From the NCBI RefSeq assembly GCF_000688515.1, contig NZ_JHZK01000001.1, positions 124,001 to 188,000 of the forward strand: a stretch of DNA of 64,000 nucleotides, read 5' to 3'. The notes beneath the pieces are model-generated. The model was not told where the DNA came from. It ran no database searches and worked only from the letters and a program-made list of their open reading frames with translations. A program made the translations under genes and the position numbers. Within the stretch, counting starts at the first letter, position 1, and the number at the start of each line of letters is the position of its first letter. Origin of the DNA: Afifella pfennigii DSM 17143 (GTDB taxonomy: Bacteria > Pseudomonadota > Alphaproteobacteria > Rhizobiales > Afifellaceae). Of the stretch, positions 1 to 7,937 are shown piece after piece.

Positions 1-219
1 CCCGGTTCGGCCGACAGCGCCCGCGATCTCTTCCGGCAGATGCACGGCCCGCTCTGCAAAGCCTTCAACAGCCGTCAGATCCAGGCCGGCCTCGCCGAGG
101 TGGCCGATCTGGTGGAGCGCGGCCGCAGCTTCGAGGCGCTACGCAACATCCGCGCCCTGTTTCCGGCCGAGACGGCCGTCCTGTCCGGCGGCGCGGAAGC
201 GGAAGCCGAAGCCGCCTAG
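1..219 (+). CDS. flbT: FlbT, flagellin synthesis post-transcriptional regulator (3' part only)
   Basis: The window opens inside an open frame that ends at a TAG at 217-219, leaving about 72 C-terminal codons. FlbT binds flagellin mRNA leaders and tunes flagellin translation in alphaproteobacteria. The visible part resembles the FlbT C-terminus: a segment reading LFRQMHGPLCKAF, then a helix with LVERGRSFEALRNIRALFP, close to the STGRAFDALKAIRGLY pattern known from rhizobial FlbT. The tail is an Ala/Glu-rich run. The next gene is flgD, as in the rhizobial order flaF-flbT-flgD-fliQ-flhA-fliR, and this supports the call. The start lies outside the window. Confidence 0.75.
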   Translation, partial: PGSADSARDLFRQMHGPLCKAFNSRQIQAGLAEVADLVERGRSFEALRNIRALFPAETAVLSGGAEAEAEAA

Positions 220-257
220 GCCAGCCAACGAGAAACGCCAGCAAGGGATTAGCGACG

Positions 258-662
258 ATGACCTCTACCGCAGGCGTAACCGGCGCTCCCGCGGCGGCGC
301 AAGGAGCCTCCTCCTCGCCCGGCCCCTCGCCGAGTACCGATTACAACGCTTTCCTGAAGCTCCTGGTGACGCAGCTGAAGACCCAGGATCCGACCAAGCC
401 GATGGATTCCACCCAATACATGGCCCAGCTTGCGAGCTTCTCGCAGGTCGAGCAGTCGATCGCCACCAATTCCAAGCTCGACAGCCTTCTCACCGCCTCG
501 GCGGTGGAGCAGGCCAACCAGATCATCGGCCGCACCGTCACCTCCGGCGACGGCACCGTCACCGGCGATGTCGTCTCCGTGCGCATCACCACCGGCGGCC
601 TGGTGGCCAGCCTCGCCGACGGCTCCGAGCTGGAGATCGGAGCCGGCACCATCATCAGCTGA
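258..662 (+). CDS. flgD: FlgD, flagellar hook-capping protein (short form)
   Basis: FlgD caps the growing hook and guides FlgE subunits into place; it is removed when the hook is finished. The 134-residue product has the N-terminal FlgD signature at about residues 29-75 (YNAFLKLLVTQLKTQDPTKP, then MAQLASFSQVEQ), which is the secretion and hook-binding part. A short second part follows (GRTVTSGDGTVTG...). Enterobacterial FlgD is about 230 residues and carries extra Ig- and tudor-like domains that are absent here. The short form is usual in rhizobia. The ATG at 258 follows AAGGGATT. It sits between flbT and fliQ. Confidence 0.93.
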   Translation: MTSTAGVTGAPAAAQGASSSPGPSPSTDYNAFLKLLVTQLKTQDPTKPMDSTQYMAQLASFSQVEQSIATNSKLDSLLTASAVEQANQIIGRTVTSGDGTVTGDVVSVRITTGGLVASLADGSELEIGAGTIIS

Positions 663-663
663 C

Positions 664-930
664 ATGAACGAGGCTGATGCATTCGAGATCGTGCGCGGCG
701 CCATCTGGACCATCATCGCCGCCTCCGGCCCGGCGGTCGGGGCGGCCATGCTGGTCGGCATCGGCATCGCGCTCTTCCAGGCGCTGACCCAGATTCAGGA
801 AGTCACCCTCACCTTCATCCCGAAGATCCTGGTGATCCTGTTGATGACGGCGGTCAGCGCACCATTCATCGGCGCCCAGATCTTCGCTTTCACCAACGAG
901 GTGTACGGGCGCATCGGCAGCGGCTTCTAG
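664..930 (+). CDS. fliQ: FliQ, flagellar export gate membrane subunit
   Basis: FliQ is a small two-helix subunit of the FliPQR core channel of the flagellar type III export apparatus in the inner membrane. The 88-residue product starts at the ATG one base after the flgD stop (MNEADAFEIVRGAIW) and contains two hydrophobic segments, around residues 15-38 and 48-72. The central stretch FQALTQIQEVTLTFIPKI matches the FliQ/SctS family closely. A longer frame that begins upstream inside flgD is only an extension in another frame. The tight spacing to flgD and the following flhA indicates a single operon. Confidence 0.95.
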   Translation: MNEADAFEIVRGAIWTIIAASGPAVGAAMLVGIGIALFQALTQIQEVTLTFIPKILVILLMTAVSAPFIGAQIFAFTNEVYGRIGSGF

Positions 931-969
931 CGCCGCAATGCCGGCGCCAGGACGGGTAAAGGGGTAAAG

Positions 970-3060
970 ATGGCCGACACCTATGTCGTCCCCGGGATGG
1001 CGGAGGGCCGCAAGTCGAGTCGCGATGTCGGCTTTGCGGCGCTCATCATCGCCATGCTGACGGTCCTCTTCCTGCCGATCCCGACTTTCCTCATCGATTT
1101 CGGCCTGGCCATCTCCATCGCCTTCTCGGTGCTGATCCTGATGGTGGCGCTGTGGATCGAAAAGCCGCTGGAATTCTCCGCCTTTCCGACGGTTCTTTTG
1201 ATCGCCACGGTGCTGCGCCTTGCCCTCGGCATCGCCACCACCCGCCTGATCCTCGCCGATGGCGACGAGGGCGTGATGGCGGCCGGGCACATCATCAACG
1301 GCTTCTCCCGCTTCGTCATGAGCGGCGATTTCGTCATCGGCATCGTCGTCTTCCTCATTCTGGTGACGGTGAACTTCCTGGTCATCACCAAGGGCGCGAC
1401 GCGCATCGCCGAGGTCGGGGCCCGCTTCACCCTCGATGCCATCCCCGGCAAGCAGATGGCCATCGACGCCGATCTCTCCGCCGGCCTCATCGACGACAAG
1501 GAGGCCCAGCGCCGCCGCCGCGAGCTGGAGGAGGAGAGCGCCTTCTTCGGCTCCATGGACGGCGCCTCCAAATTCGTCCGCGGCGAGGCCATCGCCAGCC
1601 TCATCACCATCGCCGTCAATATCTTCGGCGGCATCATCATCGGCACGACGCGCCACGACATGCCGCTTTCGGAGGCGGCCGACATCTTCACCCGCCTGTC
1701 CGTCGGCGACGGCCTGGTGGCCCAGATCCCCGCCCTCATCGTCTCCTTGGCGGCGGGCCTCCTGGTCTCCAAGGGCGGCACGCGCGGCTCCGCGGAGGCG
1801 GCGGTCTTCGGCCAGCTCGGCGCCTATCCGCGCGCCCTGATGGTGGCGGCGGGACTGATGGTGGTGCTGGCTCTGGTGCCCGGCATGCCGCTCGTTCCCT
1901 TCGCCGCGCTCGGCGGCTTCCTCGCCTTCGTCGGCTATTCCATCCCCCGCCAGCAGGAAGCCCGGCGCAGGCTCCAGGAAGAGAAGGCCGAGGAGGAAAA
2001 GCGCCAGGCCGAATACGAGGCGCAGAACTCCGTCCAGGAATCGCTGAAGACGCACGAGATCGAGCTCGCCATCGGCAAGCAACTCGCCGCGCAGATCCTG
2101 CGCGATCCTTCCGAGATCGCCCATCGCGTGGCGCGCATGCGGCGCAAATTCGCGCAGCAATACGGTTTCGTGGTTCCCGAGATCAAGCTGACGGAGAGCC
2201 TGAACCTGCCCTCCAAGAGCTACGAGATCCGCATCCACGGCGCCGTCTTCGCCAGCCAGGAGATGCGCATCGGCGAGCTCCTGGTGGTGACCGGCGATGC
2301 CCAGAAGCCGGACGTTCCGGGCGATGAGGTGCGCGAGCCGGCCTTCGGCATGAAGGCGATGTGGATTTCCGACGCCTTCGCCAGCGAGGTGAAGCGCGAA
2401 GGCTTCGCGCCCATCGACAATCTCTCCGTCGTGCTGACGCATGTCAGCGAGGTCATCCGCAACAACCTCGCCCAGCTTCTCTCCTACAAGGACGTGCGCG
2501 CCCTGATCGATCGGCTGGAGCCGGAATACAAGCGCCTGATGGAGGATATCTGCCCGAGCCAGATCACCTATTCGGGCCTGCAGGCGGTCTTGAAGCTGCT
2601 CCTGGCCGAGCGCGTCTCGGTGCGCAACCTCAATCTCATCCTGGAAGCCGTCGCCGAGATCGTGCCGCATGCGCGCCGCGCCGAGCAGATCGCCGAGCAT
2701 GTGCGCATGCGCATGGCGCAGCAGATCTGCGGCGATCTCGCCAAGGCGGGCGTGCTCAACGTCCTGCGCCTCGGCAGCCGCTGGGATCTGGATTTCCATC
2801 AGGCCCTGAAGCGCGACGCCAAGGGCGAGGTCGTGGAATTCGACATCGACCCGCGCCTGGTGGAGGAATTCGCCGGTCAGGCGGCCGAGGTGATTCGCGC
2901 CCGCATGGCGGAGACGGACGGGCTCGTCCTCGTCACCGCGCCGGAGGCGCGCATCTATGTGCGCATGATCGTGGAGCGGATGTTCCCGTCCCTGCCGGTC
3001 CTGTCGCATCTGGAGATCGCCCGCGGCATTGAGATCAAGTCGCTCGGATCGATCTCGTGA
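970..3060 (+). CDS. flhA: FlhA, flagellar export gate protein
   Basis: FlhA forms the nonameric export gate with a membrane domain that couples proton flow to secretion and a cytosolic ring that docks chaperone-substrate complexes. The product is 696 residues, normal for the family. About eight hydrophobic helices occupy residues 20-330. The FHIPEP signature lies near residues 143-170 ([20 protein letters not shown]). The cytosolic domain runs from about 350 to the end. It is preceded by fliQ (39-base gap with an AAAGGGGTAAAG Shine-Dalgarno stretch) and overlaps fliR by four bases, which suggests translational coupling. Confidence 0.97.
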   Translation: MADTYVVPGMAEGRKSSRDVGFAALIIAMLTVLFLPIPTFLIDFGLAISIAFSVLILMVALWIEKPLEFSAFPTVLLIATVLRLALGIATTRLILADGDEGVMAAGHIINGFSRFVMSGDFVIGIVVFLILVTVNFLVITKGATRIAEVGARFTLDAIPGKQMAIDADLSAGLIDDKEAQRRRRELEEESAFFGSMDGASKFVRGEAIASLITIAVNIFGGIIIGTTRHDMPLSEAADIFTRLSVGDGLVAQIPALIVSLAAGLLVSKGGTRGSAEAAVFGQLGAYPRALMVAAGLMVVLALVPGMPLVPFAALGGFLAFVGYSIPRQQEARRRLQEEKAEEEKRQAEYEAQNSVQESLKTHEIELAIGKQLAAQILRDPSEIAHRVARMRRKFAQQYGFVVPEIKLTESLNLPSKSYEIRIHGAVFASQEMRIGELLVVTGDAQKPDVPGDEVREPAFGMKAMWISDAFASEVKREGFAPIDNLSVVLTHVSEVIRNNLAQLLSYKDVRALIDRLEPEYKRLMEDICPSQITYSGLQAVLKLLLAERVSVRNLNLILEAVAEIVPHARRAEQIAEHVRMRMAQQICGDLAKAGVLNVLRLGSRWDLDFHQALKRDAKGEVVEFDIDPRLVEEFAGQAAEVIRARMAETDGLVLVTAPEARIYVRMIVERMFPSLPVLSHLEIARGIEIKSLGSIS

Positions 3061-3812
3061 GCGCCATCGGTTCAGAAACCGTTCTGGCCGTCTTCCTGAT
3101 CTTCTGCCGCATCGGCGCCTGCCTGATGCTGATGCCCGGCTTCTCCTCCACGCGCATTCCCATGCGCATCCGCCTCTTCGTCGCCCTGTCGGTGAGCCTT
3201 GCCCTTTCGCCGCTCTTGGTGGAGACGGTGCGGCCGCTGGTGGCGGGCGGCAGCCCGGGCGAGCTTCTCGGCGCCATTGGCTCTGAGCTCATGCTCGGCT
3301 TCATGATCGGGCTCTTGGGACGCCTTTTCTTCGCCGCCCTGCAATTCATCGCCGTCGCCGCCAGCCAGGCCATGAGCCTTGCCGTCATGCCGGGCCTCGG
3401 CATCGACGACAACGAGCAGGTGCCGCCGGTCGCCTCGCTTTTCTCCCTGACGGCGATCACCATCATGTTCGTCACCGACCAGCACTGGCTGCTGCTCGGC
3501 GGACTGGTGGATTCCTATTCCACGCTGGCGCCCGCGCGCGGCTTCGATGTGCAGGCCGGCCTCATCGGCGTCACCGATCAGCTTGCCGACACGTTCTTCC
3601 TGGCGCTGCGGATCGGCAGTCCGTTCATCATCTATTCCGTCATCATCAACCTGGCGATCGGCATCACCAACAAGCTGAGCCCGCAGATCCCGGTCTACTT
3701 CATCGCCATGCCCTTCGTGACGGCCGGCGGCCTCATCCTCCTGATGGTGACGCTGACGGAGTTCATGGCGAACTTCATCGACGCTTTCGGCGTCTGGCTG
3801 ACCAACGGATAG
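3057..3812 (+). CDS. fliR: FliR, flagellar export gate membrane subunit
   Basis: FliR completes the FliPQR export channel. The 251-residue product has about six hydrophobic segments and the family's typical features: an N-terminal [14 protein letters not shown]-like stretch and a C-terminal region with [17 protein letters not shown]. The start codon GTG at 3057 overlaps the flhA stop (GTGA), so it is probably translated by coupling. The order flhA-fliR is the one found in rhizobia. In gammaproteobacteria fliR follows fliQ instead. Confidence 0.96.
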   Translation: MSAIGSETVLAVFLIFCRIGACLMLMPGFSSTRIPMRIRLFVALSVSLALSPLLVETVRPLVAGGSPGELLGAIGSELMLGFMIGLLGRLFFAALQFIAVAASQAMSLAVMPGLGIDDNEQVPPVASLFSLTAITIMFVTDQHWLLLGGLVDSYSTLAPARGFDVQAGLIGVTDQLADTFFLALRIGSPFIIYSVIINLAIGITNKLSPQIPVYFIAMPFVTAGGLILLMVTLTEFMANFIDAFGVWLTNG

Positions 3813-3815
3813 ACC

Positions 3816-4214
3816 ATGCAGGATCGCCGCAAGAAGATCGCGCGCATTCTGGAGGTGCGCCGCAAGATGCACCAGATCGAGGAATGGAAGCTCGCCAACC
3901 TCGCCCGCCGCGGCGCGGAGCTGGGAAAGGAGCAGGTGGCGCTGGTGGAGACGTTGAACCAGCCGAGCGACTTTCAGGCTCTTTTCGCCGATTCCCTCAC
4001 CCGGCGCCTCAATCGGCTCTCCATCGAGGCCGCCCGGCTGGCGCGCGAGGAAGCGGCGCAGAGCGAAAAGCTGCTGGAGCAAGCCCGCTCCGTGAAGACG
4101 GCCGAGCGTTTGTCGGAGCGCGTCGACAAGGAAGCGCGCACGCACCGGGAGAAGCGCGAGTTCCAGTCGGTCATGGAGACCTTCGCGCATCGCCGCGACG
4201 CAAGCTCCAGGTAA
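3816..4214 (+). CDS. FliJ-like flagellar export coiled-coil protein
   Basis: A 132-residue, strongly charged, mostly helical protein that starts three bases after fliR. It begins MQDRRKKIARILEVRRKMHQ and has heptad-like Leu/Ala/Glu/Arg patterns through its length. There is no membrane segment or signal peptide. Size, helicity, N-terminal basic stretch and position after the export gate genes fit FliJ, the central stalk of the flagellar export ATPase complex, but FliJ is poorly conserved and sequence alone does not prove it. It could also be another small export chaperone. Confidence 0.6.
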   Translation: MQDRRKKIARILEVRRKMHQIEEWKLANLARRGAELGKEQVALVETLNQPSDFQALFADSLTRRLNRLSIEAARLAREEAAQSEKLLEQARSVKTAERLSERVDKEARTHREKREFQSVMETFAHRRDASSR

Positions 4215-4265
4215 GCCCGCTCGGCCATGTTCCGCCATGGCGGACCTAGATTTTGCAGGTGCCTC

Positions 4266-4817
4266 ATGGCTATCAGCCCTCCCTCCGATATCGTTCTCGA
4301 CGTTGCCCGGGCGGCCGATCCGGCGCGCTACAAGGAGGCGACGCAGCGCCTGACGGAGCTTCGCTCCGCCGGCGCCTCCACGGCGACGCGGGCCGAAGCC
4401 GGCGAGGCTTTCGATGCCCTGATGCGACCCGGCTCGCAGTCCGCCGGCGTAAGCGGCGCTGCGCGGCCGCTCTTGCAGCTTCCGGTCGATTCCGGTTCGG
4501 CGGTGACGCGCCTTGCCAATTCCACGGCGCTCACCTCCGGCACGAGCGGCACCGCACCACCGCCCGCCAGCGCCGCGGCCTATCAGGACTTTGAAGCCAT
4601 GGTGCTGACGAGCTTCGTGCAGACGATGATGCCCTCCAACGCCCCTGCCGTCTTCGGCAGCGGATCGGCTGGCGAGATCTGGCGCTCCATGCTCGCCGAG
4701 CAGATCGCCCGCCAGATCGCCGATGCCGGCGGCGTCGGCATCGCCGGCCAGCTCCAGCGCGAGGACGCCGAAGCCGCCCCCCAAACCGCCGCGCCCGACA
4801 CCGCCGGCCTGATCTGA
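4266..4817 (+). CDS. FlgJ/CheL-type rod-binding protein
   Basis: The 183-residue product corresponds to the N-terminal rod-scaffolding domain of FlgJ without the muramidase domain, the arrangement called CheL or FlgJ in alphaproteobacteria. The recognisable domain is at about residues 100-165: AYQDFEAMVLTSFVQTMMP, then FGSGSAGEIWRSMLAEQIA and an Ile/Ala-rich C-terminal helix. The first hundred residues are Ala/Ser/Thr-rich linker. I chose ATG 4266 (MAISPPSD) because TTTTGCAGGTG lies just upstream; the frame can be extended to 4227. The protein probably acts in the periplasm to allow rod assembly. Because it lacks the peptidoglycan hydrolase domain, a separate enzyme must open the wall. Confidence 0.85.
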   Translation: MAISPPSDIVLDVARAADPARYKEATQRLTELRSAGASTATRAEAGEAFDALMRPGSQSAGVSGAARPLLQLPVDSGSAVTRLANSTALTSGTSGTAPPPASAAAYQDFEAMVLTSFVQTMMPSNAPAVFGSGSAGEIWRSMLAEQIARQIADAGGVGIAGQLQREDAEAAPQTAAPDTAGLI

Positions 4818-4827
4818 GACATTGGCA

Positions 4828-5208
4828 ATGAGACAGACTTCCCCCCTCCCCTCCGACCCTGCCCCCGGCGTCGCGCTGACCACGGCGCTGAAGCGCTTAG
4901 AGGCCCTGATCGATGAGGAGAACGCCGCCCTCGCCGAGCGACGCGAGATCGACCTCGGCAATATCAATCACCGCAAGAGCCGCGCGCTTCTGGAGTTGAC
5001 CCGCGTCGCCCGCGCCGTCCCGGCCACCGCCATCGGCACGGACGCCAAGGGCGCGATCCTGCGCCTGCGCGAGAAGCTGTCGCGCAACTCCGAGCTCCTG
5101 GAAACCAACATCACTGCGGTCCGCCACGTCGCCGGGATCATCTCCACGACGATTCACGAGGCCGAATCCGACGGCACCTATTCTCCGCGCGGCGCGCTGA
5201 CGGCATGA
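4828..5208 (+). CDS. FlgN-like flagellar chaperone
   Basis: A 126-residue helical protein without signal or membrane segment (MRQTSPLPSD...; a TTG start at 4822 is also possible). The body reads as two amphipathic helices with LEALIDEENAALAERREIDL and ends with HEAESDGTYSPRGALTA, a tail typical of short alphaproteobacterial FlgN-family proteins encoded beside flagellar genes. FlgN chaperones the hook-filament junction proteins FlgK and FlgL. Its last codon overlaps the next start. The assignment rests on the C-terminal motif and on position; substrate binding cannot be judged from sequence. Confidence 0.6.
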   Translation: MRQTSPLPSDPAPGVALTTALKRLEALIDEENAALAERREIDLGNINHRKSRALLELTRVARAVPATAIGTDAKGAILRLREKLSRNSELLETNITAVRHVAGIISTTIHEAESDGTYSPRGALTA

Positions 5209-5654
5209 TCAAGACGATCGCGACGGGGTTGTGGGCTTGCGTCATCGCCCTCCTTGCCTCCTTCTTCGCCGCGCAATGGAAGGCCGACGTCAAGCCGCCC
5301 GTTGAGGAGAGCTATCTCGGCGGGCTTGAGACGCGCAAGCTGGAGCCACTGGCCATCCCGATGATCACCGACGGGCGCGTGGAAGGCTACGTGCTGGCCC
5401 GGCTCGCCTTCACCGCGGACGCGGCGGCGCTGAGCAAGCTTTCGGTGGAGCCGGAGCCCTTCGTCACGGACGAGGTGTTCCGCGAATTCTACAACAACGG
5501 CAAGGTCGAGTTCGGCCAGTTGGCGAAGTACAACCTCGACAAGCTCATCGCCAACATCAAGGACAACGTCAACGAACGCCTCGGCCCCGACGTGGTGAAG
5601 ACCATCCTGGTGGAGGAGATCAACTACGCCGAGCACCGCGACTTGCAGAAGTAG
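5205..5654 (+). CDS. FliL-like membrane-anchored flagellar accessory protein
   Basis: A 149-residue protein with one N-terminal hydrophobic helix (residues 5-24, TGLWACVIALLASFFAA) followed by a periplasmic domain. The C-terminal part (NVNERLGPDVVKTILVEEIN) recalls the end of FliL, the stator-associated protein, although overall similarity is weak. The ATG overlaps the stop of the preceding gene (ATGA), so it belongs to the same operon and is the last gene before a 440-base gap. It is otherwise a conserved protein of unknown role in alphaproteobacterial flagellar clusters. Confidence 0.5.
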   Translation: MIKTIATGLWACVIALLASFFAAQWKADVKPPVEESYLGGLETRKLEPLAIPMITDGRVEGYVLARLAFTADAAALSKLSVEPEPFVTDEVFREFYNNGKVEFGQLAKYNLDKLIANIKDNVNERLGPDVVKTILVEEINYAEHRDLQK

Positions 5655-5690
5655 CCCTCGAAGCTCCCTCCCAGGCCCCGTTCTTCTCCA

Positions 5691-5786
5691 AGGCCCGCCG
5701 CCTGCCCGCGGCGCCGATTTCTCCAAGGCCCGCCGCCTGCCGGCGGCGCCGGTTTTCCAAAGGCCCGCCGCCTGCCGGCGGCGCCG
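5691..5786. repeat. Three tandem copies of a 35-bp GC-rich unit
   Basis: Copies begin at 5691, 5726 and 5761 (the last is partial). Each starts AGGCCCGCCGCCTGCC and contains the self-complementary core GCCGCCTGCCGGCGGC, so each could form a hairpin. The array directly follows the last flagellar gene. It has no spacers, so it is not a CRISPR. It may act as a stacked transcription barrier or simply be a replication-slippage array. Confidence 0.85.
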
Positions 5787-5892
5787 CGCCGGCGCATAGG
5801 TCTGCCGCCCGCCGCGAGAAGGCTTGCGGCAAATCGCTCCGCTCCTTGAAGCGGACGCCCGCCCCTATTCCCCAAAGTCCGCACATCCGCCA

Positions 5893-5918
5893 GCCGGCCT
5901 CGCCCTTGCGAGGCCGGC
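5893..5918. terminator. Perfect 10-bp hairpin between the flagellar and chemotaxis genes
   Basis: GCCGGCCTCG at 5893-5902 and CGAGGCCGGC at 5909-5918 are exact complements around a six-base loop. There is no T-tract, so it is at best a weak or factor-assisted terminator. Its inner arms (CGGCCTCG / CGAGGCCG) recur in the hairpin just after the mcp gene. The rest of the 5655-6095 gap shows no credible gene. Confidence 0.4.
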
Positions 5919-6095
5919 CATGCGCGTTGTCGCGCCCTTCGCAAGGCACGCAATTTGCGGGCGACGACGGCGCCAGCTACGCGCAAGCCGTTGACTCTAA
6001 CGACTCCTTGTCTGACGCAGCCGTCCTTCCTTCGGACGAGCTGACCCAAGAGGCGAGCGACCTTGCCTCTTGCGCCACGCAGTGAGGAGCTTGAG

Positions 6096-7772
6096 ATGAA
6101 GATCAGCGCGAAAATCCATTCGATCGTTGCGCTTGTTGGTCTCGCCGGGCTGGTCGCCGGCGGTATCGGTGTCTACGCCTTGCAGAAGACCAACGAATTG
6201 GAGGCCGCCTACGAGCGACAGGCGGAGATGGCCATCCGCATGGAGAAGGTGAACGGCCTCATCTCCAAGGTGGTGATGGATACGCGCGGCGTCTACATGG
6301 CCGGCCATACGGCGAACGCCGAGCGTTTCGCCGCCGGCATGATGGAAAGCCTGGATTCGCTGGACGCGACTGCCGCCGAAGTGCGCCTGTTTCTGGAGGA
6401 TGCGGCCCAGAGCCAAGCCTATGAGGGTCTGCTGGCGAAATTGGCGGAGTTCCGCCAGTTCCGCACCGAGACGGCGCGCCTTGGCACCGAAGTTTCGCCC
6501 TCCGCGGCCAACGCCCAGGGCAACAACGAGCTGAACCGGGCGAACCGCAAGGCGCTGCAGGCCGACGTCGATGCCTTCACCCAGGATCTCTACGCGCGGC
6601 TGGAGCCCCTGCGCGTCGAGATGCAAGGCATTTCGGAGCGCATGACGACGGTGATCGTGACCGTCACCCTCATCGGCCTTCTCCTGGGCGTGGGCATCGC
6701 CACGCTGATTGGCAACCGCCAGATCAGCCGCCCGCTTTTGCGCGTCACGGACGCCTTGAAACGGATCGGTGCGGGCGATTTGGCGGTGGAGCTGGAAGCT
6801 CAGCGCTCCAAGGACGAGGTTGGCGAGCTCTGGGGTACGACCGAACAGCTTCTCGCCGAGCTGAAGGAAGCGGAGCGCCTGCGCCAGGATCAGGTGGAGC
6901 AGGCGGCCCGCGCGGAGGAAGACAAGCGCCGCGCCATGCACGCCCTTGCCGACGATTTCGACGCCCAGGTCTCCAGCATCGTGGAGAGCGTCTCCACCGC
7001 CATCGCCCAGCTGAAGGACAGCGCCGCCACCATGAGCGCCGCGGCCGAGGAGACCAACCAGCAATCGACCGTCGTCGCCGCCGCCTCCGAGCAGGCCACC
7101 AGCAACGTCCAGACCGTCGCCTCCGCCGCCGAGGAGCTCGCCGCCTCCGTCCGCGAGATCGGCCAGCAGGTCTCCATGGCCACCTCCGTCGCCGGCGAGG
7201 CCACCGGGCAGGCCTCCTCCACCGTGGAGGTGGTGCGTGGCCTTTCCTCCAGCGCTCAGCGCATCGGCCAGGTGGTCAACCTCATCACCGACATCGCCGC
7301 CCAGACCAACCTTCTGGCCCTCAACGCCACCATCGAGGCGGCGCGCGCCGGCGAGGCCGGCAAGGGCTTTGCCGTCGTCGCCATGGAGGTGAAGACGCTC
7401 GCCGAGCAGACCTCCAAGGCCACCGACGAGATCTCCCAGCAGATCGGCGCCGTCCAGGACGCCACCTCCGAGGTGGTTCAGGCGATCGAGAACATCTCCG
7501 GCACCATCAAGAAGATCGACGAGATCTCCGCCACCGTCGCCTCCTCCGTGGAGGAGCAGGGCGCGGCCACCGGCGAGATCGCCCAGAACGTCCAGCAGGC
7601 CGCCCAGGGCACCCAGGAGGTCTCCACCAACATCGCCGGCGTCAACAAGGCCGCCAAGGATACCGGCCTCGCCTCCTCCGAGATCGTCACCGCCGCCAAC
7701 CACCTCAACGATCAGGCCCTCGGCCTCAGAACCCAGGTCGACGCCTTCATCGAAAGGGTCCGCGCCGCCTGA
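6096..7772 (+). CDS. Methyl-accepting chemotaxis protein
   Basis: A transmembrane chemoreceptor of 558 residues. TM1 lies at about residues 7-27 and TM2 near 185-207. Between them is a mostly helical periplasmic sensor of about 160 residues. A HAMP domain follows ([21 protein letters not shown]), then a long signalling coiled coil. The hairpin tip that touches CheA and CheW reads [20 protein letters not shown] and continues with [13 protein letters not shown]. Start ATG 6096 has GAGGAG upstream; an in-frame extension to 6063 lacks support. Its ligand cannot be told. It heads the che operon, 165 bases before cheA. Confidence 0.96.
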   Translation: MKISAKIHSIVALVGLAGLVAGGIGVYALQKTNELEAAYERQAEMAIRMEKVNGLISKVVMDTRGVYMAGHTANAERFAAGMMESLDSLDATAAEVRLFLEDAAQSQAYEGLLAKLAEFRQFRTETARLGTEVSPSAANAQGNNELNRANRKALQADVDAFTQDLYARLEPLRVEMQGISERMTTVIVTVTLIGLLLGVGIATLIGNRQISRPLLRVTDALKRIGAGDLAVELEAQRSKDEVGELWGTTEQLLAELKEAERLRQDQVEQAARAEEDKRRAMHALADDFDAQVSSIVESVSTAIAQLKDSAATMSAAAEETNQQSTVVAAASEQATSNVQTVASAAEELAASVREIGQQVSMATSVAGEATGQASSTVEVVRGLSSSAQRIGQVVNLITDIAAQTNLLALNATIEAARAGEAGKGFAVVAMEVKTLAEQTSKATDEISQQIGAVQDATSEVVQAIENISGTIKKIDEISATVASSVEEQGAATGEIAQNVQQAAQGTQEVSTNIAGVNKAAKDTGLASSEIVTAANHLNDQALGLRTQVDAFIERVRAA

Positions 7773-7807
7773 GCCGCGCGCTGGGCGGACCACCGAACAT
7801 GACCGGG

Positions 7808-7829
7808 CGAGGCCGTTCGAACGGCCTCG
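7808..7829. terminator. Perfect 22-bp palindrome after mcp
   Basis: The interval is exactly self-complementary, centred on TTCGAA, and could fold into a 9-bp stem with a tetraloop. It lies 35 bases after the mcp stop. With no T-run it may attenuate transcription between mcp and cheA, or serve as a protein-binding site. Confidence 0.4.
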
Positions 7830-7937
7830 TCAGCTACGTGCAAGATCGGCGACGTAATCCAGAACGGTTCGCCAAGAGAGCGATCTTAAGCGAACGCCGC
7901 CAGAAGCTGCTGCCGCGATATTCCGCCGGAGAAGAGC

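Noticed and set aside
655-3009. A 784-codon minus-strand frame opposite flhA
   Set aside because: FlhA on the plus strand is unmistakable. The antisense product is His/Asp-rich low-complexity sequence without family features.
5691-5786. Regular repeats as a CRISPR array
   Set aside because: The 35-bp units are contiguous, with no spacers between them and no cas genes nearby.
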